In this document: positions 47,561 through 59,212 of the stretch, piece by piece
How the letters are laid out: each line of letters starts with the position of its first letter
Position numbering within the stretch: position 1 is the stretch's first letter
Assembly: GCA_902806565.1 (NCBI GenBank)
Contig: CADCXA010000066.1
Coordinates: forward strand, 248,001 to 312,000
Source: Hypoxylon rubiginosum
Lineage: Eukaryota; Ascomycota; Sordariomycetes; Xylariales; Hypoxylaceae
Direction: 5' to 3'
DNA: 64,000 nt
Notes under the pieces: model-generated
Databases searched by the model: none
The model's input: only the letters and a program-made list of their open reading frames with translations
What the model was told of the DNA's origin: nothing
Program-made: the position numbers and the translations under genes

Positions 47561-49886
47561 TATATAAGTAGAACATAATAATTCGATCCGGGGCTTACCT
47601 TGATAATACCAAAGGACAATTTGCTAGAGAGGTAGACAGCTGAAGACGAATGGGAGCTGCGGTGCCAATTTCTAAGCAGACTTGTTTCCGGCGAAGCCTT
47701 TCTATACGCTAATACAGGCATTAGATGGAAAGACAAGGAGGCGGTGGTCACTAGGAAATATCGGAAGCAGGGTGAGCACACGTTATTTATGATATCTGCC
47801 GTAGTTGTAGGGGCCCGGGCTTTGACACAACCATTCAAGAAGATTCCATACAGTAATACCCAGATGCATAGATGCTGAGCTCTTACTTCTCATTTCGGTC
47901 AATGTTAGACTATGTTTCCTATATAAACTTGGACATGTTGTTTCTCTTATAAAGTATAAGGTAGGCTAGGACTTTAGCATTGTTCAGAGTCCAAGTTACG
48001 GCTAGCCTAGGTATTACGAGTACTTACCCGCCTATCTAAACCCACATAGATATTGCAATAAATGATACCACACTGAAAGAGATGGTGTGATGATATTGGC
48101 AAAGTGTAAGACAAGTCTAATGCGATCGAGTCAAGTGAACATAGATGGTGGAGGGTATGGCTACACGGAACAGCCCGTCCTTTAAGTCATCTTATATGGC
48201 AGTCTTTCACGTGAAGAAATACCCCCACACCGTGTCCACGTATATATGCGGGAACCCACGCGTCTGCGCGTCCAATTTAAACGAATTCGGCTTATTATGT
48301 ATGAAGTGTTCTTAACGTGGCTTGAGAAGAGAAAGTATGGTTGTTGAGGAACGTAGGAGAGCACGTGTTCACAATGCTAAGCACGAGCTTGAGTCGAGTG
48401 CGTGCAGCTGATCTACAATGTAATAGGAGATAGTTTAGGGTGTCCATGGTCATTGGTAAATTGAGCTGCAGGGCTGCGGGTTGAGTGGTTAGCAGAGCTC
48501 CAAATATGAGAGCACATTGTAACCAATCAAGCGTATCCGGGAACAGACCCCAGCTCGATTGTGTCATACCATCCTTATCTGAGGTGAGTTGTGAGTTGCA
48601 AACAGCTACTATGTAAGCACGCGATATCTCCAGGATAAAGAGAAAGGCGTTTAAGAGTCTGATAGTTTGCCCTTAAAATATACCTATCAAAGCGCAAAGA
48701 TATTTTCTATTTAGAATAAGAATTGATCAATGTTCCAACACAATATGGTGGCAAGTCTGTAGCATTTTCAGGGTCCAAAGCTGCCTGCATGCATAACACG
48801 TACTTACGAGTTGATAGGCTGATAAGATATGAAGCATTGCTGGCGCATCGTTATCGCTAACCAATTGCCTCGGCGACTCAACAGATTCCATCTGTCTAGG
48901 CCTATTTAGGTGATTTAGATGTTCATCAGCAACCGCGTGAGCCGGATCCGATTGGGACAGGCACTCCACTACTATGTACATACCGAAGTTGACTTACACA
49001 GTAATCCCCTTCCGGTCGGTTCTAGTATGAATGATATGTAGGTTATCGAGAATGAGAAGCATTGTAGATATGAGACCGTAAAGTGCATGTCTATAATGTT
49101 AAACTTAGGTATGAAAATATCGCTTTAGTCTTTCGAAGGGTCTTTAAGGCATGAACTTGTGAAAGTCAAGTGACGAAAACAAAGCAAAGATTCCCTCTCG
49201 GCAGGGGATTGGCTTGACGGATTGCCGTGCTAATGTCTCAAGGCTCCCCAAGATACCGTTAGCTACATAATGTACATATGTATAACGACAACGTAAGCCC
49301 CCGGCCTCGAACAAGGACCCACCAACACAAACAATCTAAACTGGTTCGGGATTGGCAAAGAGGTCAGCCTCCCACGCTAGCCCTAGTTGAGAGCTAGCAC
49401 TTCCGTCCTTATCTGGTTGGCCCGGCGGCTGTGTGCGTCACCTGCACCACTTCCGAGCTGGGGAAGGTTGGAAGGCAGGAAGGCAACCGTCCCTAGCGTA
49501 ACCTACAGCTATGTACCTTGTAACTTGTCTGACTGGGGCACCGGGGGGGTGAAGCTCGGTGCGTCAGGTTGGCCCAGCGCTCGTCAGTGGCAGCCGAAAG
49601 CCATTTATCTTTGCCCGCTTTCGCTCGACAAAGCTTCCTCCTTCTCTTCTTCCTTTTCCATCTCCTACTCATCCTATCTCCTCCCTCATCACAAAGGAAC
49701 ATCGTGAATCATCTCCCAGGCATCATTCGGTTGGTCTCTGGTATTTTTTTCCCTTTCTTCATCTGTTTTTTCTCTATCCTTTTTATAAGTCGCAGGTAGA
49801 CTTGCCATCCACTGGTGCAGACGACTGCATCCTGTTATTCGTTATCAGTCGGCTATCGTCCATCCGTCCATCACTTCTCCATCAAC
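47561..49886. other. 2.3-kb stretch without a gene
   Basis: Stops are frequent on both strands and no motif or RNA gene was recognised. The last part (about 49620-49800) is strongly pyrimidine-rich on the plus strand and probably forms the promoter and leader of the subtilase gene. Confidence 0.5.
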
Positions 49887-51577
49887 ATGAGGGGCCTCAT
49901 CGCTCTCTCGCTAGCCTATGCTGCTGCCGCAGCGCCCTCGTTCAGCTACGAGACTATTCACGATGGAGCCGCTCCCGTCATCTCGTCCTCTACTGCTGAA
50001 GAGGTCCCCAACTCCTACATCGTCAAGTTCAAGAGCCACGTAAGCCCATCTTCGGCTGCCGACCATCACTCGTGGGTTCAAAAGATCCACAGTGGCCGAG
50101 AAGATGAGCGGTTAGAACTTCGGAAGCGAGGCCAGATTCCCTTGGTTGGCGACGTTGTCGACTCCTTCAAGGGTCTCAAGCACACGCTAAAGATCGGCTC
50201 TGACTTCCTCGGCTACTCTGGCCACTTCGATGACTCTGTCATTGAGGAGGTCCGAAGACATCCTGATGTAAGTACTTCTACAACTGCCCTAGTTCCACAA
50301 CATGCAGTGCTCCTGGCATCTCCCAGCGAACTACTTTGAAACCTACTCTTACTAACGTAAATTCGCCACAGGTCGAGTTCATTGAGAAGGACTCCATCGT
50401 CCACGCCCTAGCGGATGAAGAGCCGGAGCTTGAGAAGAATGCCCCCTGGGGATTGGCCCGAGTCTCTCACCGTAAACAACTCTCGTTCGGCACCTACAAT
50501 AAGTACCTCTACGCCGCCGATGGTGGCGAGGGTGTTGACGTCTATGTTGTTGACACTGGCACCAACATTGAGCACGTTGACTTCGAAGGACGTGCTGCTT
50601 GGGGCAAGACTATCCCTGCTGGCGATGAAGATGTTGATGGCAATGGCCACGGCACCCACTGCTCTGGCACTATTGCTGGCAAGAAGTATGGTGTCGCAAA
50701 GAAGGCTCACGTATATGCTGTCAAGGTCCTCCGATCTAACGGATCCGGCTCTATGTCCGATGTCATGAAAGGTGTCGAGTGGGCTGCTGAGCAGCACTTG
50801 GAGAATGTTGCCAAGGCCAAGAAGGGCTCGCGCAAGGGCTTCAAGGGCTCTACTGCCAACATGTCTCTGGGTGGAGGTAAATCTCCTTCCTTGGACCAGG
50901 CTGTGAACGCTGCTGTCTCCGCCGGTCTGCACTTTGCTGTTGCCGCTGGCAATGACAACGCCGACGCCTGCAAGTACTCTCCGGCTGCTGCTGAGAAGGC
51001 TATCACCGTCGGTGCCAGTGCAATTGATGACAGCCGTGCCTACTTCTCCAACTGGGGCAAGTGCGTTGACATCTTCGGCCCTGGTCTCAGCATTCAGTCG
51101 ACCTGGATTGGTAGCAAGACTGCCATCAACACCATCTCCGGCACTTCTATGGCCTCCCCCCATATCTGCGGTCTTACTGCTTACTTCCTCTCCCTTCAGC
51201 CTAGCAAGGAGTCCGAATACGGCATGGCTGAGATCACCCCCGAGAAGCTGAAGTCCAACATGGTTACGATCGCCACCAAGGACTCTCTTTCTGACATTCC
51301 TTCGGACACTCCCAACCTGCTCGCCTGGAACGGTGGTGGATATGCCAACTACTCGCAGATCGTCGCGGCCGGTGGCTACGTAGCTGAAGCCCCTGTTGAC
51401 AACTCGTTGTCGATTGAGGAGCTCGAGAAGGCTATTGAGCACGACTTCAACGTCGTTTCTGGTACCGTTGTCAAGGGTGTATCTTCCTTCTCCGGCAAGG
51501 CCGAGGAGCTTTCTCACAAGATCCACGAGGTCGTTGATGAGGAACTCCGAGAGTTCTTGAAGGAGATCCACGCGTAA
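49887..51577 (+). CDS. prb1: Subtilisin-like serine protease, cerevisin (vacuolar protease B) type
   Basis: Two exons, 49887-50267 and 50372-51577, encode 528 residues. A signal peptide (MRGLIALSLAYAAAAAP) is followed by an inhibitor-I9-type propeptide (PNSYIVKFKSHVSPSSAADH...VEFIEKDSIVHA). The S8A catalytic triad is complete: D188 in VVDTGTNIEH, H220 in GHGTHCSG and S386 in GTSMASPH. A C-terminal extension of about 90 residues, rich in Ser, Glu and Lys, follows the protease domain, as in fungal PepC/Prb1. The family works in vacuolar protein turnover and autophagy; extracellular relatives exist, but the long C-terminal tail favours the vacuole. Codon use is strongly biased to C- and T-ending codons, consistent with high expression. 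The 104-bp intron has an ACTAAC branch point. Confidence 0.94.
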
Positions 51578-52814
51578 GATAAGGGACTGGAGTATTTTTT
51601 TAGCTTGCAGAAATTGAGATGCTGGAATATTAAATGGTTTTTCTAGTGGTGCATAGACCATTGAGGTGTATTTCTTTTAGGCATTCAGTTGCCTGGTCTT
51701 TCTATATTGATTGTACACGAGGGAATGGTCCTTTGGTAGCATTGTAACGTATTATTAGGCCTAAGAACCATGGCTGAAATAGGAATATTTTCATTGCCGT
51801 CCACTTTTGGTGTTTATCTTGATGTGATGTCAGCCCAAGGACCATGTTGTGTGCCTGTCTAATGCTTTGCTAATTTTCTGGATGATATTGTGGTTGTCTC
51901 AACAGTATACCTTAGATACTCTCACACATGCCTTTCCTATTTCAACTCTTCCTCCCCATATGCACATATACAACTCCCCTCTACACCAAGTCACTGTACA
52001 ATGTCCAATGCAGCTTATGAGAAGTTATGCCTTAGCAAGTAGCATTGATATCACAGTCACTACCTAGGCTAGGCAGACAATGCATCTGTATCGATTCTTA
52101 AAAGTTCCCCTTTTTAACCCCCTTTTCACCCGAGCCTGCACTCGCAGTAAATATATATACGACCATCACGAGACAAATAATAAATCCCTAGTTATATCTT
52201 CTACCCTTTCCCCTCCTCTTTCGCTATTTGAATGCCATTCGAGACCTAGCAAAGAAGTAGAAAGCACGAGGAACAATAATGTATATGGTCCGTGCAATAC
52301 GCGTCCTCGTTGCTTCCTCAGGTGAATACCTAAGGTTATATACAGAAGGCACGCTAGTGAATTTTGTCAACATTATGTACCTTGTTGCCGTCGTGATTGT
52401 TCGCTTCCCAAGTACTAAGCAGTTATTGCCCGCCGTTTCCCTGTCAGTTCCCCTACCTTACTGCAAAGGTGCAAAGGTGCAAAGGATATTCCATGGACTC
52501 TACCATGTAAACATTCCTTCTCTCTTCTCTTCCGTTTTCCGTCCTCGCGTATTCTCATCTTTAGCACGCGTATTCATCCACAGTTCTATCATCTCTAGTC
52601 GAGATCTTCTAAGTTGAAAACCGTGCCTTTTGGTTAGATCGCGTTTGGCGTGAGTTCCTGAGGTAGATTCATTTTTAATTTCGCGTCACCTTTCGACCTT
52701 TCGCATCACCTCATCTGCGATCTCTTGTCATCGAATTCATCGGCTCTGTCAGTCAGTCTCTCGAAATACTGCTCAAACCATTGTTTCAACCCAGTCTATC
52801 GAATTCTTTCCACC
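51578..52814. other. Intergenic region between subtilase and disordered protein
   Basis: Contains the protease 3' UTR at the left and the next gene's leader at the right, which is rich in C and T. A doubled GTGCAAAG word occurs near 52466-52485. No gene is supported. Confidence 0.5.
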
Positions 52815-55800
52815 ATGCATCACCGAACTAGATCCAAATCCCAGCGGCTTAGCCGTCAGAAATCAACCTCTTCTGTTCAAAGCGTCCATCTAGAACACAT
52901 CCACCCTGCAACGGCCGAACGTGATGCTCAGGCTGCAGCCACGCAAGCCTTTGCAAGGGCCCGAGGACGCTCTGCAACGGATGCAACATTGTGGCCGCCA
53001 TCCCGGAACGAGTCAAGCAACACCACAAGTCATGATGATACCCATGAGCGACGTATCAATGACCCTGCCCTTCACCGCCAGCAAAGTATTCGCTTTGTCC
53101 CTTCAAGAACCTCGCGAAGCACACAAAACCACACCGCGACCGACACCACGTCCCCGGATCCCAACACTAGTACTCCAAGAGCTAGGTCTACTAGGAACAG
53201 CGGAGAGCCCCGACCAACGAGTCGGGCTTCGGCTACAGGAATGGTTTCTGCCGCAAAAGGTATCGCAGGCGACTATATCAATACTCTCTTTACAGGCGAA
53301 GAGTACTATACACCCGAGGACGATATTGCGTCTGCCCCATCGTCGTATCGAAGAATCCGAAAGTCTAGATCAATGATGACTAGTTCGGGGGCTAGCATAA
53401 TCTCTAAGCACTATACCCAAGCCTCAACTTCAACGGTCGGCAATGGAATGCCTCCTCCTTCTGCGGCCACATCGACTTTGAAGGTGGACGAGAATGTACC
53501 CCCTTCCAGACTGAAAGCACCGAAGTCTATGTCATTCTTGAGGAGCCGCCGCGACCATTCCGGTCTGTTTTCCCAGAACCGTGGTAGCGTTCCAAAGGGG
53601 CTGTCCAGTGATGAAAGCGCTAGGACTTCTAATAACAGAGAAGAGCCTTTAAAGTCTCAGCCATCTACCTTCTTCCGTCCAAAATCCACAGGCGCCGATA
53701 AATTCATCAGAAAGAGTATGAGAGACTCGAGTAATGATGCCATGCCTGTGGACGAGAGGGCACCTAAAGACGGCAGTTTGAGAATCCGAGCTCGAAAGGT
53801 CTCCAGCAACTTCAAACACAAGTTGAAGAGCTTCTTCAGCCTAACCAAGGGAGACTCTAATGAAGCTTCATTTCCTCCCCAGCAGATAGAAGCTTCCACT
53901 TCACATAACAGAGACCTAGATAATGACGAATACATCGACGAAGACGATTTTCCATTCCAGTCAGCCTACGATGAGGCAGCCATATCTCGAGTTCCGTCCG
54001 GAGTTCCATCTCTTCACGCTGTTCCCTCCCATCAGCAACTCCGCTCTCGCCAAGGCAGTTTTGAGAGCTTGGCTAGCGAAAGAAGAGCCTCTAATGAAAG
54101 ATCTCGAGTCACAAGCTGGTCGAACTCGGACACGAATACGATCCATACTACGACCAGTCGCAAAGGAGAAAGGGAGCGACAGCGTTTATCGATTATCAAA
54201 GAAGACGGTGTGCATATTTCTTCTTCATCCGCAAGACAAATGCGTGCCGATTCCCATGCTATGGACTCGAACGCCAATCTTCACCACTTGCCGCCCCCGA
54301 TCCCGCCCCAGCCAGCAACTGTGGATAGTCAGAGGATTTACTCTGCGCTTATGAAGAAGCTCAACAACACGAATCAACATTCGCAGAGAAACGAAGCGCA
54401 GAGAAACGAAGTACAGAGGCAAAAAAGTGTTGACGATTTCATCCATTCCGGTGCTGTACCTCCGAGACGTAGCTCTCGGGCATGCGAAATTCGAGGGGCT
54501 AACGTGCCGCCGACTATTCGCCACGTCCCTCGCAACTTACAATTGACTCCACCCAAATCGACCCAGAGGAAGCCGACTGCAAGCGCCGCAAGACCAAATG
54601 TAGAAGTGCACGAGTCTTCTTTTGATTCAACGAGCCTTTCGGAGCAGCAGGGAGTTCCGCCGTCGGCATCAGCGCCTATAGCATATGAGGCCGAGAGAGT
54701 CAAAGATGAAAACGACCAGCCATTTCCTGCTCCGCGCATCGAGGCGCCAACACCTCCGCCCAGAGCATTGTCGACTCGCAGCTCGGCTTTCTTTGCCAGT
54801 CCCACATGCCACCTATTCCGGACCCAAAGTCCATACAGACGCGCGATTCAAGATTCGATGAAAACGGAATCGCAAGACTCGCAACTGAAGTCACCCGAAT
54901 TCAATCCTTGGATGCGCTCACTGTCCAGCTTGCCCATTCGACGTCCCAGCGCGTGCGAGTCTGAGATGGACAAGAAGATGCAGTATGCCAAGAGCATATA
55001 CTCTTCCACGACGGAAGAACCAGCTGCTGCCTCTGCGAGCAATACCTCTGCTGCAGTAGACAACTTCCCAACGGCACCGATCGCTCACGGAAACGCCACA
55101 ATATTCCTCGATCCACCTGTTTACCGTCCAGCGCCGCCTCCTGTACCGAAGCACAGGGTGACTTCATCAGCGAGTTCTGTGGATTGGAAGACATGGTTAT
55201 CTGCTAGTGTTTCGAAGCTCGAGAGTCCACCCAACCGTATAAAGACGGGCGCCCTCGAGTACGTTGTTCCGTCGTCGCGATCTCCAGGTCACGTTCGCGA
55301 AGAGGCTCAAATCCATGATGAGGAGGACCAATCTCCGTTGGAAGTATACAAACCCACGAGAGCGGATGGAGTGTTGGCGCCAATCGAGCAGAATGCAAGA
55401 GCTTCCCCACAGGTCTTTCGGCCAGCCTCGCACATTACATCGCTAGGTACTTATTATGGCAAGGGAAACGAGGAAGCTGAGTCGACAGCCATTCAGCCCA
55501 GAAATGTGCTATGCAGCACACCGTCTGTTGGGAGTATGGGGTCAACCCAGGAAGCGAATGCTTTTACGGAGCCAACGAAAAAGGGGGTATTCGATTCCCT
55601 CCGCCGAAGATCTTTAGCACATAGGCCTTCTCTTAACACCCTCGCGGGCAATCCAACTTCGAAGAAGCTCGTCAAGAAACAACCGGGTCCTAAGCGCTAT
55701 GTCACACCCACGTCGAGCCCGAGGGTTATGGAGGGAACTGATGAGCAGTTTAGAAACGTTAGTGGACTCCCCGATTCGGGGGACAAGTTTGGTATTACGG

Positions 55801-55853
55801 CGTCTGCGAAGACCGAGAACGTCAGTCCTCGAACCGGAGTTGGCGCTGATTAG
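52815..55853 (+). CDS. Large intrinsically disordered fungal protein, unknown function
   Basis: Intronless to a TAG at 55853; 1012 residues from the ATG in CCACCATGC. Upstream in-frame codons without a Met are treated as leader. The protein is basic and Ser-, Arg-, Pro- and Thr-rich, starting MHHRTRSKSQRLSRQKSTSS. It has short ordered-looking islands such as AKGIAGDYINTLFTGEEYYT, LRIRARKVSSNFKHKLKSFF and SVDWKTWLSASVSKLE, which may be conserved binding motifs. No catalytic domain, signal peptide or membrane span is seen. After the TAG the same frame continues for 55 more coding-looking codons to a TAA at 56019-56021. The true C-terminus may therefore include that exon, by splicing of a 96-bp in-frame intron (55758-55853, GTTAGT donor) or by readthrough. 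A scaffold or cell-polarity role would be a guess. Confidence 0.8.
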   Translation: MHHRTRSKSQRLSRQKSTSSVQSVHLEHIHPATAERDAQAAATQAFARARGRSATDATLWPPSRNESSNTTSHDDTHERRINDPALHRQQSIRFVPSRTSRSTQNHTATDTTSPDPNTSTPRARSTRNSGEPRPTSRASATGMVSAAKGIAGDYINTLFTGEEYYTPEDDIASAPSSYRRIRKSRSMMTSSGASIISKHYTQASTSTVGNGMPPPSAATSTLKVDENVPPSRLKAPKSMSFLRSRRDHSGLFSQNRGSVPKGLSSDESARTSNNREEPLKSQPSTFFRPKSTGADKFIRKSMRDSSNDAMPVDERAPKDGSLRIRARKVSSNFKHKLKSFFSLTKGDSNEASFPPQQIEASTSHNRDLDNDEYIDEDDFPFQSAYDEAAISRVPSGVPSLHAVPSHQQLRSRQGSFESLASERRASNERSRVTSWSNSDTNTIHTTTSRKGERERQRLSIIKEDGVHISSSSARQMRADSHAMDSNANLHHLPPPIPPQPATVDSQRIYSALMKKLNNTNQHSQRNEAQRNEVQRQKSVDDFIHSGAVPPRRSSRACEIRGANVPPTIRHVPRNLQLTPPKSTQRKPTASAARPNVEVHESSFDSTSLSEQQGVPPSASAPIAYEAERVKDENDQPFPAPRIEAPTPPPRALSTRSSAFFASPTCHLFRTQSPYRRAIQDSMKTESQDSQLKSPEFNPWMRSLSSLPIRRPSACESEMDKKMQYAKSIYSSTTEEPAAASASNTSAAVDNFPTAPIAHGNATIFLDPPVYRPAPPPVPKHRVTSSASSVDWKTWLSASVSKLESPPNRIKTGALEYVVPSSRSPGHVREEAQIHDEEDQSPLEVYKPTRADGVLAPIEQNARASPQVFRPASHITSLGTYYGKGNEEAESTAIQPRNVLCSTPSVGSMGSTQEANAFTEPTKKGVFDSLRRRSLAHRPSLNTLAGNPTSKKLVKKQPGPKRYVTPTSSPRVMEGTDEQFRNVSGLPDSGDKFGITASAKTENVSPRTGVGAD

Positions 55854-56021
55854 GATCCTTACGACATACAAGGATCTGGTGTTCTCGGCCCGGGGATCGA
55901 AGCAACTCCTCAGGCCATGGGAAGTAAGAAGATGGTTGACCTCTTCCTAAGCAGCAGACGCAAGCGCATGGCAAGTGGTGAAGATGGTGAAGGGGGCGAA
56001 GGGGGCGAAGTGTTCTTGTAA
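55854..56021 (+). CDS. Probable C-terminal exon of the disordered-protein gene
   Basis: Directly after the TAG at 55851-55853, the same frame reads DPYDIQGSGVLGPGIEATPQ and then KKMVDLFLSSRRKRMASGED, ending EVFL-TAA. The composition and motif-like end make it look coding. The simplest explanation is an intron ending at this TAG (GTTAGT donor at 55758; exactly 96 bp, so frame is kept). Its branch point is poor, and the skipped stretch itself looks coding. Confidence 0.55.
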   Translation, partial: DPYDIQGSGVLGPGIEATPQAMGSKKMVDLFLSSRRKRMASGEDGEGGEGGEVFL

Positions 56022-56682
56022 CCGTGCTGTTGCGGAGTCATTGCTTGGGGTTTGCTTGGCTTGGCTCTGCTAGGAGGTGCGGGTTTGAAGATTTCCAATT
56101 GGCCTATGGACCGTGGTGATGAAGTGGCGAGGACCTTTGCAAGAATTTGCTGCTGAGGATAGGCTATTGGGGGATCGGTTGTTATGGGCCATAAGAACCG
56201 GTGTACGAGTCGTGTACCTAATTCGAAAAAAGGGATTGCACAAATGTAGGTATTACACTACAATCGCTTAGTATAAATGAAACGAAAGGGTTATTCCAAG
56301 GCTCCCTGGCGGTTTGCTTGTAAGGTGATGTTTTCCACCCAGCTCTCAAGAGGTGTAGACATCTTGACTCGCTGGGTCATGACTCTAACTGGCCGTCAAG
56401 GCTTTTACCCGCCTCCGAGACAACGTTGATTTTTGAACTAACATGTATATGAGATAGGCTAGAAGGATTGGATCGGTTATTAGATCGACCAACTTGTAGT
56501 CACAAATATTTTGTCAAATACGATATATCGATAAGTATCGGGGGATATACGATAAGCGATAAGAGTCACGTGGGAAATACTAGCAACTCGATCCTAACCG
56601 TTCCAATTCCTCCAATTGCTCCGGTCTTAGACATTCGCATCTAGGCCAATCCGATGAAGCAAACAAACCGAATATATCCCGA
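56022..56682. other. Convergent 3' region
   Basis: Between the disordered-protein gene (+) and the secreted-protein gene (-). AT-rich from about 56430 to 56570. No gene is supported. Confidence 0.5.
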
Positions 56683-57314
56683 TCAAAGCTTAGCGAGGGT
56701 ATTGGCAAGGGTATCAAAGCTGGAAGACGACAAGCCAGCCCACTCCAAGCAAGCGTCACCGCACGCGTACGGGACGTTGCCCACGTTGTCGAACCAAGGC
56801 GCCAGCGAAATGCAGTCGTATGGGAGTCCATCAATCCGGATCTCTGTGCCGCAGCGGTGAGATAAGCGAGGGGCCAATCTTTTGGAGTCGATGGGGGATG
56901 GCTAGCAACCTCTCGAGGCCTTGAAAAAGGGTACTGAAGACAGCTGGGGAAGTACTTACTCTGACTGGACTTGGACCCGGACGCGGTGATGGTCGCGCCA
57001 CTCAGCGCCTTGCAGCAGTTGTCTACCAGGTACGTGGGGATGTCCGCGGGCACGTTGAGACATCTCTGGGCCCGCGCCGCGTTCCTGCCCCCTTCGACCT
57101 GAGGAATGTCGTCGAGGCCCAGCTCGACGTGGAAGTCGCCGTCGGGGGACACCTCCCGCTTGAGGTACTTGATGTGGTTGACGAGCTTGAAGCCGAGGGC
57201 GGCGGACGCGGCGGCCGCCGCGACGGCTACGAACTCGAAGTCGGCGCACTGCCCGGCGGCGGCGAACAGGCCGACGGCGAGGGCGAGGCTGGTTCTGGCG
57301 GTTTGCGGACGCAT
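56683..57314 (-). CDS. Small secreted cysteine-containing protein, effector-like
   Basis: Two exons, 57314-56960 and 56843-56683, encode 171 residues. The start is the Met of MRPQTARTSLALAVGLFAAA, which gives a good signal peptide ending near GQCA. A second hydrophobic alanine-rich stretch (FVAVAAAAASAALGF) follows at about 30-45. The mature part has seven cysteines: one in QRCL, a pair in DNCCKAL, one in PYDC, two in ACGDAC, and one near the signal cleavage site. The intron (116 bp) splits a Lys codon, joining KSSQ to KIRIDGLPYDCISLAPWFD. No known domain is recognised. Size, secretion and cysteines fit a fungal secreted protein or candidate effector. It diverges from the wax-synthase-like gene across 695 bp. 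Confidence 0.75.
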
Positions 57315-58009
57315 GTTGCTGGGTTTGGTAGAAGGACTAGGTTTAGTCCTGAAGAAAGATGTTGATGGAGGTAAAGGACAATGTTTGAGAGACACCTAGT
57401 AGCTTGGTCTTGCGAAATCTTTAGGTTTTTCTGTGCGACATCTTGGAGACCTGCTCTGCTTTATATACGCCTGGCGAACATGACTACGAAGCGACCCTCC
57501 TAATCAAAGACATCTCATCTCGGTAAACGTATGAAGTTCTCGTCTGTTCTTGCGAATCTTGGAGCTGAGCTTCATGAACTGAGCTGATAGGCTATTGGCT
57601 ATAAGCTGAAGCCCAGGTATAGAATAGTCTATAGAACAGTCTAGTGCTGAGGTAAGCAAGCGCTCACGGGGGTTCATAAAATTGCTATAGACTAGGTCGA
57701 CAACCACATTGTCAGAAAGATAACTCGAGATTTATATATAGAATCCTTAATAATGGGATTGTTCAGCTGGCTTCCCCTGTATCGTACCAATGGATAACCG
57801 ACATGGCCTATCAAAAAGTTTACGACGTTTCTTGGCATATACCGGGTACGTTGCGGCAACACCGATTTATAATATCGATTGTCCAGACCTCTCAGACCAT
57901 GTTAATATGCGATGCCCGGTGGTAGATTTACCTACCACCTACCTGTCTAAGATACGTAAAGAGTCTGGCTGTCGACCTGACGACCACACGTACACGCTTC
58001 TAGCAAACC
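57315..58009. promoter_or_regulatory. Shared divergent promoter region
   Basis: These 695 bp separate the ATGs of the secreted-protein gene (-) and the wax-synthase-like gene (+). An open frame starting at 57790 overlaps the acyltransferase gene in a different frame and is not considered real. Confidence 0.45.
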
Positions 58010-59212
58010 ATGGAGTGCCTCATGCCGATGGCCTGCTACTTCACGGCCATCGCTCTCGTATTCGGCGGCCTCTACCTGCCGGAGCGCCAGCGGGACGCCC
58101 TGCTGCCTCCGATAATGGGACTGCTGGGCTGGAGCATCTGGCAGTGCCGCCACCTGAACAGCAGGATTCCCGGGCTCGGCTTCCAGTTCGCCATGACGGC
58201 CGTCATAACCGCTCTCAACAGCCCGCTGGTGCTGCACGCCGAGAGGGAGCCCCTCGCGGTCCGGGTGCGCCCCGACGGTTCTCGCGACTGGGGTGTCGTC
58301 GCCGCATACAAGCGGATGATCAACCCGAGGATGCTGCAGCTGGCGGCGGCGATGACCACCATGAGGGAGTCCCGGCCGGACGGCTCGGCCTTGCGGCGGC
58401 GTCGCCGCTTGCTCTCCGTCCTGCGGGACGTGTCTAAAGCTGCGGCCATCGTGCTGCTGCGGTCGAGATTCAAGGTTCTCATCGCCGCCGCGCTCTCGGG
58501 CTCCTCGCCGTGGGACTTTTCGCCGTCTCGAGAACCGCTCGTCCGCCGCCTCCTACGACTCTCCGGCCCGTCCCCGCGCCTCCGCGAGCTGGGCGTGCGG
58601 ACGTTCGTTTCCCTGTTCTGGATCGTCGACACGGCCACTGAGGTCGAGCTCAGCCACACCGTGCTACGGGTGCTGTTCGTCGGCGTGCTGGCTCTTGACG
58701 AGCCACATCAGTGGCCGCCGATGTTCGGCAGCGTCCGCGACGCGTACACGCTGAAGCGTTTCTGGGGTCGCTTCTGGCACCGGCTCCTGTCGCCTGCCGC
58801 GGGGCGGTGGGGGCTGGCGCTCGCCGAGAAAGGGGGGTTGACGAGTCGATGGACGCCGCCGCTGGCTAGGAACGCGTTCGTCGCCTTCTTTATTTTTTCG
58901 GTTTCGGGGCTCGCCCACGCGCTCATCGACCACATGCTTGGTTGGGGCAGTCCGATGAAACAGGTTCTGTTCTACTGGTCCAACTTCGCGGCCGTCAGCT
59001 TCGAGGTGGCGGTCTCCAAGGTCTGGTCGCGGAATACTATCGGCCTGCGAAGGCGTCTGGGAATCGGAACTACCGGTGCCAGGGTGGAAGCTGTGGTAAA
59101 GATAGTTCTAGGGTTTGTGTGGGTTTCCGCTTTCTTCGTATGGACTACGCCTCGAGTTATATATCCGAGACTTTACCAAGGGATGATGCGCCAGATGTTT
59201 CTCACGCCCTAG
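58010..59212 (+). CDS. Wax-synthase-like membrane O-acyltransferase
   Basis: Intronless, 400 residues. The diagnostic segment MFGSVRDAYTLKRFWGRFWH marks the wax-synthase domain of the MBOAT-like superfamily; its FWH histidine and the later SGLAHALIDHM histidines are the likely active-site residues. Several hydrophobic helices are visible: CYFTAIALVFGGLYL at the start, then segments near 190-235, 285-305 and 365-385. Fungal members acylate alcohols, including secondary metabolites, at endomembranes; the substrate here cannot be told. The start (AAACCATGG) has a good context. Third codon positions are very GC-rich. No biosynthetic core gene is nearby within the window. Confidence 0.85.
   Translation: MECLMPMACYFTAIALVFGGLYLPERQRDALLPPIMGLLGWSIWQCRHLNSRIPGLGFQFAMTAVITALNSPLVLHAEREPLAVRVRPDGSRDWGVVAAYKRMINPRMLQLAAAMTTMRESRPDGSALRRRRRLLSVLRDVSKAAAIVLLRSRFKVLIAAALSGSSPWDFSPSREPLVRRLLRLSGPSPRLRELGVRTFVSLFWIVDTATEVELSHTVLRVLFVGVLALDEPHQWPPMFGSVRDAYTLKRFWGRFWHRLLSPAAGRWGLALAEKGGLTSRWTPPLARNAFVAFFIFSVSGLAHALIDHMLGWGSPMKQVLFYWSNFAAVSFEVAVSKVWSRNTIGLRRRLGIGTTGARVEAVVKIVLGFVWVSAFFVWTTPRVIYPRLYQGMMRQMFLTP

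Noticed and set aside
50408..51661. 417-codon minus-strand open frame
   Set aside because: Antisense shadow of the subtilase second exon, caused by its strong codon bias; no recognisable domain.
52725..52814. 30-codon N-terminal extension of the large disordered protein
   Set aside because: It contains no ATG; the first ATG, at 52815, has a good CCACC context.
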